Of a stretch of 54,643 nucleotides of DNA, positions 33,486 to 40,488 are shown piece by piece. The DNA comes from an uncultured Lachnospiraceae bacterium (GTDB lineage: Bacteria > Bacillota > Clostridia > Lachnospirales > Lachnospiraceae), in NCBI GenBank assembly GCA_910585825.1, contig CAJUEY010000022.1, positions 1-54,643 of the forward strand, given 5' to 3'. Below the pieces are notes generated by a model. It saw nothing but the letters and a program-made list of their open reading frames with translations. It was not told the DNA's origin and did no database searches. The position numbers and the translations under genes are program-made. Numbering within the stretch: position 1 is the stretch's first letter; each line of letters opens with the position of its first letter.

Positions 33486-34766
33486 ATGGAATTTAAGAAT
33501 CTTGTAGCAACAATTTATTTAAAAGACGGCAGAGCCGTAAATGGCCCAAAAGATCTGACGCCTGCCGGAGATGTGTTTGAAAAAGCAAAGATTTATAATG
33601 ACTGCGGAATTGATAAGATATTTATGATTGATCTTTCCGATGATGACGATGAACATGAGAAAAATCTGCAGACGATTAAGGAGTTAAACCGTAATCTTGA
33701 GATTAAAGTATGTGCAGGCGGAAACATTAAACGTTTCGAGGATATTAAAAAATTTTTCTATGCAGGCTGTCTTCAGGTTATGTTAAACGGTTCCAAGCCA
33801 AACAGCATTGAACTTGCAGAAAAGGCCAGCAAACGTTTTGGTAAAGACCGCATTTTGGTATCGGTGGAGAATGTGAACTTCATTTTTAAGAATAAAGAGG
33901 CAATGGAAGAGAATTTTCATGAAATGCTGGTCTTCGACAAGAAACTGTTAGACGCCATAGAGAATATAACATCCATTCCCTCTGTTGTTGTTGTAGATGA
34001 ATATGATCTGGATAAAATTTCAGATATTTTAAAGAAGAATTCCGTAAGGGGCGTGACAGGAAAATTTGTAACAGAAATGGATCAGGATATTATGCTGCTG
34101 AAAACAGAGCTGTCTGCCCGGGGAATCCATATGGTGAACTTCACGTCATCCTTAGAATGGTCTGACTTTAAGCTGAATTCAGACGGTATGGTTCCTGTTA
34201 TCGTACAGGATTATCGTACGGATGAGGTGTTAATGTTAGCTTACATGAACGAAGAAGCATTTCATCGTACCATTAGCTCCGGAAAGATGACATATTACAG
34301 CAGGAGCCGTCAGGAAATCTGGATGAAGGGAGAAACCTCCGGCCATATCCAGTATGTGAAATCTCTGACGGCAGATTGTGACTATGACACAATTCTGGCA
34401 AAAGTATCACAGATTGGAGCAGCCTGCCATACCGGCAGCCCCACCTGCTTTTTCAATTCCATTGTAAAAAAAGAATACATAGAAAAAAATCCTCTGAAGG
34501 TATTTGAAGAAGTGTATGGGGTTATTGCTGATCGGAAGGCGAATCCGAAAGAGGGCTCCTACACGAATTATCTTTTTAATAAGGGAATTGATAAGATTTT
34601 AAAGAAAGTAGGAGAGGAAAATACCGAAATTATTATTGCTGCCAAAAATCCAAATCCAGAGGAAATCAAATACGAAATTTCCGATTATCTTTATCATTTG
34701 ATGGTTTTAATGGCAGAAAAAGGCGTGACATGGGAAGATGTTACACAGGAATTATCACAGAGGTAA
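33486..34766 (+). CDS. hisIE: HisIE bifunctional enzyme with degenerate HisA/HisF-like N-terminus
   Basis: 426 residues in three parts. Residues 1-~220 follow the HisA/HisF barrel pattern (IYLKDGRAVNG, CAGGNIKRFEDIKKFFYAG), but both catalytic Asp positions are changed: the first (Asp of CLDVKDGR in HisF) reads Tyr in TIYLKDGR, and the second (AID in HisF) reads Glu in LVSVENVN. Residues ~225-330 are phosphoribosyl-AMP cyclohydrolase (GHIQYVKSLTADCDYDTIL; zinc Cys in HTGSPTCFF). Residues ~335-426 are phosphoribosyl-ATP diphosphatase (KVGEENTEIIIAAKN, EISDYLYHLMVLM). It catalyses steps 2 and 3; the barrel may be structural. Last gene of the operon. Confidence 0.9.
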   Translation: MEFKNLVATIYLKDGRAVNGPKDLTPAGDVFEKAKIYNDCGIDKIFMIDLSDDDDEHEKNLQTIKELNRNLEIKVCAGGNIKRFEDIKKFFYAGCLQVMLNGSKPNSIELAEKASKRFGKDRILVSVENVNFIFKNKEAMEENFHEMLVFDKKLLDAIENITSIPSVVVVDEYDLDKISDILKKNSVRGVTGKFVTEMDQDIMLLKTELSARGIHMVNFTSSLEWSDFKLNSDGMVPVIVQDYRTDEVLMLAYMNEEAFHRTISSGKMTYYSRSRQEIWMKGETSGHIQYVKSLTADCDYDTILAKVSQIGAACHTGSPTCFFNSIVKKEYIEKNPLKVFEEVYGVIADRKANPKEGSYTNYLFNKGIDKILKKVGEENTEIIIAAKNPNPEEIKYEISDYLYHLMVLMAEKGVTWEDVTQELSQR

Positions 34767-34814
34767 AACATCATATATGGAAGAAAAATGATTGTGATCA
34801 TAAGTGAAAGACAG

Positions 34815-34850
34815 ATAAGCAGCGGATTCTATGGAGAAACCGCTGCTTAT
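34815..34850. terminator. bidirectional terminator hairpin between hisIE and asnB
   Basis: ATAAGCAGCGG (34815-34825) and CCGCTGCTTAT (34840-34850) are perfect 11-base complements with a 14-base loop, lying between convergent genes. The flanking T runs are interrupted (TCATATCTTT). Confidence 0.7.
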
Positions 34851-34868
34851 TCATATCTTTGAACGCAG

Positions 34869-36719
34869 TCAGACAATCCGAATTCGATATTTTTTCAACC
34901 AGTAATTGACCTGCAGCATATAGGCAAGCATCTGGGGACCGGCCATAAGCTGGCCATACCATGGTTTCCCGTAGTCAGAAGGACTGTTTAAAAAGGCTCT
35001 TACTTTTTTCGTATCTAACAATGTCCGAATCGGCGAAGAAGGTACGGAAAGCACTTCTTTTAACTGACGGCCCAGCAATTTTTCATAAGAAGGATCATAG
35101 GTCTTTGGATAGGGGCTTTTTTTCCGCCAGAGAATTTCTTTTGGTACCAGATCGGCTCCGGCATGGCGGAGCAGTCCCTTCACAACTCCGTCAGGACATT
35201 TCATCTGCCAGGGAACATTAAAGATATATTCCACAATGCGATGATCTGCAAAGGGAACTCTTGCTTCCAGTCCATTGTACATACTGGTTCGATCCATTCG
35301 GTCTAGTAGAGTAACCATAAACCATTTCAGATTTAAATAGGCGATTTCTCTGCGCCGTTTTTCTTCAGGAGTGTCTGTTTCCAGAATGGGTGTTTCATGA
35401 ATGGTTTTTTCATAGGCTGCATGCGCATATTCTTCCATATGGAGATCGTGAATCAACGCATCGTTCAAAAGCGTCTGTCTTGGCTCCATATTTGGCGACC
35501 AGGGAAACGCATCTGTCTCAAAAGCCTCTTTTTTGTGGAACCAAGGATATCCGCCGAAAATTTCATCTGCACATTCTCCCGTCAGAGTAACTTTGTTATA
35601 GGATACTACTTGGGAACAAAAATACAGCATGGAGGATTCCACATCTGCCATACAGGGCAGATCTCTTGCGTCTACCGCTTTATAAAGACATGCAAGCTGC
35701 TGGGTGTTGCCGCATTCTAAGAAACGATGATTTGTGTCACAGTGTTTTATCATCTGCTCTACAAAAGGACGGTCCTGACTGGGCTGAAAAGCATTGGCTT
35801 TGAAATATTTTTGATTATCGGTAAAATCAAAGGAAAATGTATTCAACTGTTTTCCCTGTTTTTTCAATTCCTTTGCACAAATTGCAGTTACAAGGCTGCT
35901 GTCGATGCCGCCGGAAAGAAAGGTGCTGATGGGAATATCCGACAGCATTTGTTTTTTTACGGCGTCTTCCAAAAGCCATGCTGTTTTTTCAATGGTTTTT
36001 TCCAAAGAATCCTCATGAGGACGGCTTTCTAATTTCCAGTAAGCCTGATCGGTATAGGAAGAAGGATTCAGGGTAATAAAATGACCCGGCAGCACTTCAA
36101 AAATATCCTTGAAAACACCTTTTCCATAGGATTTCGCAGGCCCTAAAGTAAAAATTTCACACAGACCGTTATGGTCAATCACAGGCTCTACTCCGGGATA
36201 TGCAAACAGTCCTTTGATTTCCGATGCAAAGAGAAACGTATTTCCCAATTTTGTATAAAACAGCGGTTTCACCCCTAATCTGTCCCGGAAAAGCAGCAGG
36301 GTATGGGAAGAAGAATTCCAGATTGCAGCGGCAAAAATACCGTTCAATTTTTGAATAAACTCTTTTCCGTGGAGCATATAGCCGGTAAGGATTACTTCTG
36401 TGTCGCTGGTTGTTTCAAAAGAAGCTCCTTCTGACAACAATTCCTCTTTCAATTCGTTCATATTATAGATTTCACCGTTGAAAACAATGGCAAATTCTGT
36501 TTCTCCTGCTCTTTTGACCATGGGCTGATCTCCGGTCAAAAGATCTAAGATTTTCAGCCTGACATGGGAAAATCCGCAGGAAGAGCTTAAATAAACGCCA
36601 TTTCCGTCAGGTCCCCGGTGTTTTAATGTCCGGTTCATATTGTTTAGAATCGTATTCCATTTTTTTCGTTCTTTTGTGTAATCCATATCCGGATTAAAAA
36701 ATCCTGCAATTCCACACAT
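34869..36719 (-). CDS. asnB: asparagine synthase (glutamine-hydrolysing)
   Basis: 616 residues. Begins MCGIAGF, so Cys2 is the glutaminase nucleophile after Met removal; class II glutaminase motifs (GEIYN, DTEVIL). The synthetase half has the pyrophosphate loop FLSGGIDSS at ~265 and GECADEIFGGYPWF. Transfers amide nitrogen from glutamine to aspartate with ATP. Ribosome binding site AAAAAGGAG. It lies behind dpaB on the same strand, with a copy of the dispersed leader element in the 69-base gap. Confidence 0.95.
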   Translation of the reverse strand: MCGIAGFFNPDMDYTKERKKWNTILNNMNRTLKHRGPDGNGVYLSSSCGFSHVRLKILDLLTGDQPMVKRAGETEFAIVFNGEIYNMNELKEELLSEGASFETTSDTEVILTGYMLHGKEFIQKLNGIFAAAIWNSSSHTLLLFRDRLGVKPLFYTKLGNTFLFASEIKGLFAYPGVEPVIDHNGLCEIFTLGPAKSYGKGVFKDIFEVLPGHFITLNPSSYTDQAYWKLESRPHEDSLEKTIEKTAWLLEDAVKKQMLSDIPISTFLSGGIDSSLVTAICAKELKKQGKQLNTFSFDFTDNQKYFKANAFQPSQDRPFVEQMIKHCDTNHRFLECGNTQQLACLYKAVDARDLPCMADVESSMLYFCSQVVSYNKVTLTGECADEIFGGYPWFHKKEAFETDAFPWSPNMEPRQTLLNDALIHDLHMEEYAHAAYEKTIHETPILETDTPEEKRRREIAYLNLKWFMVTLLDRMDRTSMYNGLEARVPFADHRIVEYIFNVPWQMKCPDGVVKGLLRHAGADLVPKEILWRKKSPYPKTYDPSYEKLLGRQLKEVLSVPSSPIRTLLDTKKVRAFLNSPSDYGKPWYGQLMAGPQMLAYMLQVNYWLKKYRIRIV

Positions 36720-36722
36720 AAC

Positions 36723-36785
36723 AGACTCCTTTTTACATAATGATTGCGCATATTTCTACGCATAAAGAGATGCTCAGGGCATTTC
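36723..36785 (-). repeat. dispersed two-hairpin leader element, copy before asnB
   Basis: In the sense (minus) orientation: ATGC-CCTGA-GCAT (36782-36770), CTCTTTA, then TGCG (36762-36759) pairing with CGCA (36748-36745), an A/T-rich tail and AAAAAGGAG of asnB. Both stems differ in sequence from the argH and yggS copies yet still pair. Confidence 0.72.
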
Positions 36786-36788
36786 AAT

Positions 36789-37376
36789 TTATTTGCTGCA
36801 TCGGATAATCGGCTGCAGTTGTTTTCCCATCAATGCAGATTCAATAGAAGGAATCAGCAGATTTGTATAAGCAATCATAGAATTTGGTTTCTTTTCCGGA
36901 TTATCCTGCCCAAAAGGAATAAAATAAATGTGTTTTGCGTTGAGCAGAAGTCCGATATTTTTCATGTTCATGCCAAGGGCATCATTCGTAGAAAGAGAAA
37001 TTAAAAGAGGTTTGTTGTTCCGAAGATGCGCCTTTGCCGCCATAAGCACCGGGGTATCTGTGATGCCGTTAGCAAGTTTGGCAAGAGTGTTTCCGGTGCA
37101 GGGGAAGAGAACCAGAATATCCAGAAGGCTTCCGGGACCTATGGGTTCCGCCTGAGGAATCGTCAGGATAGGTTTTCTTCCGGTTATTTCTTCTGCTTTC
37201 TGCAAAAAATCCTCTGCATTACCAAAGCGGCTGTCTAATGTCTGAGAGGCGTTTGAAAAAATAGTCTGGACAATGGCGCCTTCTTCGGTTAATTTCTGCA
37301 GTTCTTTAAATACGTTTTCATAAGTGCAGAAAGAGCCGGTAAATGCGACTCCGATCTGTTTTTCTTTTAAAGACAT
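36789..37376 (-). CDS. dpaB: dipicolinate synthase subunit B (SpoVFB-like)
   Basis: 195 residues from ATG 37376 (AAAGGAG upstream); the frame stays open much further upstream but the family begins MSLKEKQIGVAFTGSFCTY. Flavoprotein-type fold: TGSFCTYENV, LFPCTGNTLAKLANGITD, KPLLISLSTNDALG. With DpaA it makes dipicolinic acid, the spore-core solute, from a lysine-pathway intermediate. Follows dpaA on the same strand with 116 bases between, holding a copy of the dispersed leader element. Confidence 0.93.
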   Translation of the reverse strand: MSLKEKQIGVAFTGSFCTYENVFKELQKLTEEGAIVQTIFSNASQTLDSRFGNAEDFLQKAEEITGRKPILTIPQAEPIGPGSLLDILVLFPCTGNTLAKLANGITDTPVLMAAKAHLRNNKPLLISLSTNDALGMNMKNIGLLLNAKHIYFIPFGQDNPEKKPNSMIAYTNLLIPSIESALMGKQLQPIIRCSK

Positions 37377-37382
37377 GATTGA

Positions 37383-37448
37383 CTCCTTTCTGTGTTGCTG
37401 CGCATTTCCCGCGCGTAAAGGGATATCCGGAGGATATTTCATAAGTAC
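37383..37448 (-). repeat. dispersed two-hairpin leader element, copy before dpaB
   Basis: Sense orientation: perfect ATATCC-TCC-GGATAT (37437-37423), CCCTTTA, then GCGC (37414-37411) pairing with GCGC (37403-37400) over a GGGAAAT loop, then the AAAGGAG of dpaB. Confidence 0.75.
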
Positions 37449-37492
37449 GGCATATGTTTCCGTAATTTCAATTGCTGCGTGCTTTTTACACA

Positions 37493-38386
37493 TCAAAATA
37501 TGTCTGGAGAGCGTTTGCATTTTTCTATGCATCGTAGAATCGCCTGGGCAGAAGAGAGGGGAGCATATTTCCCAGGCAGACCGGGACACAATATTGCCGG
37601 AATATTTAATTCTTTTGCTGCGGCATAATCAACACCGCCCGGAGCAGAAGCAATGTCCAGGATTCTTGTCTGTGGATTTACATGCACAAGAATATCCTTT
37701 GTCAATATGACAGATGGAATGGTATTAAAGATAAAATGATATTCTCCTATGCAGGTAAAGAACTCCTTCAAATCCATGGCGTCATCTGCAGATAAAGCCG
37801 CCTGTGCCAGTTCTTCCTTACAGGAGGAAACAGCTGTTACATAGCAGAACATTCTTTTTAAATCATCTGTCAGGATACGGCCGCATTTTCCATAACCCAA
37901 TACGGCGCATCTGCTCTTATGAAGATTCATAGGACTGGCTGTTATTGCTTGGCATATAACGCCTTCTGCAGTTGCGATTGTATTAAAGTAAGACAATTCA
38001 GAGTCTTTCATAAAATCAAAGACAAGAACGCTTTTTTTCAAAGCCTCCTGATGGAAAGCATCAGGAATGCAGCCGGCAAAAAAGCATTGTTCGGGCGTCA
38101 GAAGTGATAAAAGCTGTTTTAATGGGATGTTCTTCTTGACGCCGCTTTGATTTAGAAGATCTGAATCTTTGCTTAAAGGAATGGGACAAATAATATGCCG
38201 GGAATTGGCTGCGGCTGTTTCTAATGAAGTCATCGCTGTGAAATGCTGTGTCGGGAAGAATTGTTTTGGAGGCTGGCAGAGAGCATAATGGCAGAGGGCA
38301 TGCGTAGTCTTTGACAATTCTGACAATAAGTATATCTGACGAAGATCACCGCCGATCACTGCATAATCGTAACGGAATTGGTTCAT
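37493..38386 (-). CDS. dpaA: dipicolinate synthase subunit A (SpoVFA-like)
   Basis: 297 residues from ATG 38386 (CAGGAG upstream; family start MNQFRYDYAVIGGDLRQ). N-terminal dipicolinate-synthase domain (AVIGGDLRQIYLLSEL), then an NAD(P)-binding Rossmann domain (CAVLGYGKCGRILTDDLK) and a C-terminal SAPGGVDYAAAKEL motif. Oxidises the dihydrodipicolinate-type intermediate in the mother cell late in sporulation. First gene of dpaA-dpaB-asnB; a sporulation-type promoter lies just upstream. Confidence 0.94.
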   Translation of the reverse strand: MNQFRYDYAVIGGDLRQIYLLSELSKTTHALCHYALCQPPKQFFPTQHFTAMTSLETAAANSRHIICPIPLSKDSDLLNQSGVKKNIPLKQLLSLLTPEQCFFAGCIPDAFHQEALKKSVLVFDFMKDSELSYFNTIATAEGVICQAITASPMNLHKSRCAVLGYGKCGRILTDDLKRMFCYVTAVSSCKEELAQAALSADDAMDLKEFFTCIGEYHFIFNTIPSVILTKDILVHVNPQTRILDIASAPGGVDYAAAKELNIPAILCPGLPGKYAPLSSAQAILRCIEKCKRSPDIF

Positions 38387-38414
38387 GGAATCTCCTGACA
38401 AAGATGATTTATGA

Positions 38415-38443
38415 TATGGTATGCAGAAGGGCTGAAAATGGTT
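38415..38443 (-). promoter_or_regulatory. sigma-K/sigma-E-type sporulation promoter of dpaA
   Basis: On the minus strand CATACCATA (38423-38415) fits the sigma-K -10 CATAnnnTA, and AACC (38443-38440) sits 16 bases upstream near the expected AC-type -35. It also differs from the sigma-E -10 CATACAnT by one base. The predicted start is about 20 bases before the ATG. In Bacillus subtilis spoVF is a sigma-K operon. Confidence 0.6.
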
Positions 38444-38570
38444 ATTTGGCAAATTTTTTACAAATGTATAAACTTGTCAAATTCGTCCATATTTATAAGA
38501 GCTGTTTTGTTATAGCACAAGTAATATAAATCATTTATATAGATACGTTTAAAATATCAGGAGGATACTT

Positions 38571-39185
38571 ATGAAACGCATTCCCAAACATATCGGTATC
38601 ATTCCAGACGGCAACAGACGCTGGGCAGAAAGAAATGGCCTTCACAAAGAAGAAGGTTATGCATATGGATTAGAACCAGGGGTAAAACTTCTTCGGGCAG
38701 CAAGAAATTACGGCATACAGGAATTAACGTACTATGGATTTACCGTAGATAACTGCAAGAGGCCGAAACAACAGGTCATTGCATTTTCAAAAGCCTGCAT
38801 CAAAGCTGTTGAAATGATTGAAGAGGAAAATGCAGAACTGCATGTCATCGGCAATACCAGTTCTTCCTGTTTTCCGAAAGAACTTCTTCCATATGCAGAC
38901 TGCAGGCGTAAGCCTGCCCGAAACAAGGAAACCATACGGGTGAATTTTCTGGTGAACTATGGCTGGGAATGGGATATGAAAAACGGATGGGCATCCAGGG
39001 AAGTGCCAAGAGTCGATATGGTAATACGATGGGGCGGTATGTGTCGTTTGTCTGGCTTTTTACCTATTCAGACGGTCTATTCTGATTTTTATATTGTAAA
39101 AGAATTGTGGCCGGATTTTCAGGAGAAACAATTTCTGGATGCATTGCAATGGTATCAGGAACAGGATATTACTTTAGGAGGATAG
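38571..39185 (+). CDS. short undecaprenyl-diphosphate-synthase-like cis-prenyltransferase
   Basis: 204 residues, shorter than the ~240-250 of housekeeping UppS. The catalytic Asp motif is HIGIIPDGNRRWAERNG (usual form HxxxxMDGNGRWA), and the C-terminal substrate motif reads VDMVIRWGGMCRLSGFLPIQ, then YSDFYIVKELWPDF, equivalent to DLxIRTSGExRLSNFLxWQ. The middle is contracted. It probably condenses isopentenyl diphosphate units in cis, but product length is unknown; a second, longer UppS likely exists elsewhere. AGGAGGA at 38560-38566. Divergent from dpaA; a strong terminator follows. Confidence 0.82.
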   Translation: MKRIPKHIGIIPDGNRRWAERNGLHKEEGYAYGLEPGVKLLRAARNYGIQELTYYGFTVDNCKRPKQQVIAFSKACIKAVEMIEEENAELHVIGNTSSSCFPKELLPYADCRRKPARNKETIRVNFLVNYGWEWDMKNGWASREVPRVDMVIRWGGMCRLSGFLPIQTVYSDFYIVKELWPDFQEKQFLDALQWYQEQDITLGG

Positions 39186-39205
39186 AACAGAGAATGCATT
39201 TACAC

Positions 39206-39240
39206 CAGTCTGTGCAATTACTGCACAGACTGAAAAATTT
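39206..39240 (+). terminator. intrinsic terminator after the UppS-like gene
   Basis: CAGTCTGTGCA (39206-39216) and TGCACAGACTG (39222-39232) are perfect 11-base complements with a five-base loop, followed by AAAAATTTTT. Confidence 0.88.
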
Positions 39241-39261
39241 TTAGGAATGCAAAAATATCTC

Positions 39262-39290
39262 TTGTATATTCAAAAATTCACTAATATAAT
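39262..39290 (+). promoter_or_regulatory. promoter of the FTR-like gene
   Basis: TTGTAT (39262-39267), 17-base spacer, TATAAT (39285-39290). The transcript would have a ~165-base leader. Confidence 0.8.
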
Positions 39291-39302
39291 ATTAACGTAC
39301 AT

Positions 39303-39449
39303 AGCATTCCGTTTCCCTGCCAACGGAAAGCATTAGAAATAGAATGCTCTCCATGCTCATCATGATGATATTCCGGAGATGGCGGCAGAAACAACTGCAT
39401 CTGTACAAAACGTATTTAAAAAAATTTTATGAAATGTCTTTAAAGACAT
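39303..39449 (+). promoter_or_regulatory. structured leader with perfect palindrome before the FTR-like gene
   Basis: AGCATT (39303-39308) can pair with AATGCT (39343-39348), enclosing a CCGTT/AACGG hairpin (39309-39326). A perfect 16-base palindrome ATGTCTTTAAAGACAT (39434-39449) ends five bases before the AAGGAG of the gene and could hide it. A 35-codon frame without a ribosome binding site spans 39344-39451. I do not recognise a known riboswitch. Confidence 0.4.
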
Positions 39450-39463
39450 AGATAAGGAGTATT

Positions 39464-39664
39464 ATGAAAATTATATTGAATCAGGATGCCGAAGCAGTCC
39501 GGCTTGTACAGGAAGGGTTGAAACGAACAGGAGGCTACTGTCCATGTAAAATGGAGCGAACCGAAGATAATAAGTGTATGTGCAAAGAGTTTCGAGAACA
39601 AATTCATGATCCAGAATTTGAAGGATATTGTCACTGCATGCTTTACTACAAATCACGTTCTTGA
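39464..39664 (+). CDS. ferredoxin-thioredoxin-reductase catalytic-subunit-like protein
   Basis: 66 residues with six Cys in three CxC pairs: CPC (26-28), CMC (38-40) and CHC (56-58), the arrangement of the ferredoxin:thioredoxin reductase catalytic chain, where four Cys hold a 4Fe-4S cluster and two form the redox disulfide. Spacing differs from the plant/cyanobacterial enzyme and the middle CPC is CMC, as seen in small anaerobe homologues. Possibly reduces a thioredoxin or stores electrons. AAGGAG (39454-39459) supports the start. Stand-alone gene with its own promoter. Confidence 0.8.
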   Translation: MKIILNQDAEAVRLVQEGLKRTGGYCPCKMERTEDNKCMCKEFREQIHDPEFEGYCHCMLYYKSRS

Positions 39665-39821
39665 TTGGCAGCCGTGAATAAAATGATCTGTCTGATGCAG
39701 CTTTTTTCGTACTGCAATTATGCTAAATACTGATTTAACAATTGAATTTCATCCAATATTTATGCATATTAGGAATATCTCTGTCATCAAATAGCTTCCT
39801 GTAAAAAATTTGATAAAAAAC

Positions 39822-39969
39822 TTGTAAATAATATTGGGGTATGATATGATAATATTCAGTTATTAATGTATTATTAGTCGGTTTCTAAAAAACAGATGCC
39901 AGACTTTCAGACAGAAGAGAGCCCGGTCGTTTTAAATCGGAATCTTGACGGGAAGAGGGTATGTATCTG
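39822..39969 (+). promoter_or_regulatory. promoter and structured leader of the PTS operon
   Basis: TTGTAA (39822-39827), 17-base spacer, TATGAT (39845-39850). The ~135-base leader can fold: CAGAT (39893-39897) with ATCTG (39965-39969) as outer stem and CCCGGTC (39922-39928) with GACGGG (39947-39952), one bulged G, inside. No LicT/SacY-type antiterminator site was recognised. The part of the 39665-39991 gap before the promoter holds nothing I can support. Confidence 0.6.
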
Positions 39970-39991
39970 AAAAGAAATGGAGGGGAACAAA

Positions 39992-40477
39992 ATGGGATTA
40001 TTTGATTTTATGAAAGGGAAAAAGGGAATTGTACTTGCCGCTCCTGTAAAGGGAGAATGCATTCCGATCAGCGAAGTGGCAGATCCGACGTTTGCAGAAG
40101 AAATTCTTGGAAAGGGAATGGCTGTTAAGCCTGCCGGGAATCAGTTTTTTGCTCCGGCTGACGGTACGATTACTACAGTTTTTCCGACTGGTCATGCGAT
40201 TGGAATGACAACATCTGACGGAGTTGAAATCCTGATGCATGTGGGACTGGATACAGTGCAGCTAAAAGGTCAGTTTTTTGACACAAAGGTAGAAGCGGAT
40301 CAAAGTGTAAAAAAAGGCGATCTTATTTTAGAAGCGGACATAGAAGAAATCAGCAAAGCTGGATACGATACAGTGATGCCGATGATTATCTGCAATACTC
40401 CTGATTATTCTAAGATTGAATGCAAGAATAGCGGAGCAGTGGAACCCGGCGATGACGTGATCACCTGTTCGGTATAA
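39992..40477 (+). CDS. crr: PTS glucose-type enzyme IIA
   Basis: 161 residues from ATG 39992 (GGAGGGG at 39980-39986; an ATG at 39977 lies within the ribosome binding site). EIIA-Glc fold: VLAAPVKGECIPISEVADP, FFAPADGTITTVFPTGHAIG and the phosphorylated His in EILMHVGLDTVQLKG. Accepts phosphate from HPr and passes it to the EIIB domain encoded at the end of the operon. Confidence 0.93.
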   Translation: MGLFDFMKGKKGIVLAAPVKGECIPISEVADPTFAEEILGKGMAVKPAGNQFFAPADGTITTVFPTGHAIGMTTSDGVEILMHVGLDTVQLKGQFFDTKVEADQSVKKGDLILEADIEEISKAGYDTVMPMIICNTPDYSKIECKNSGAVEPGDDVITCSV

Positions 40478-40488
40478 GGAGGAGCGTC

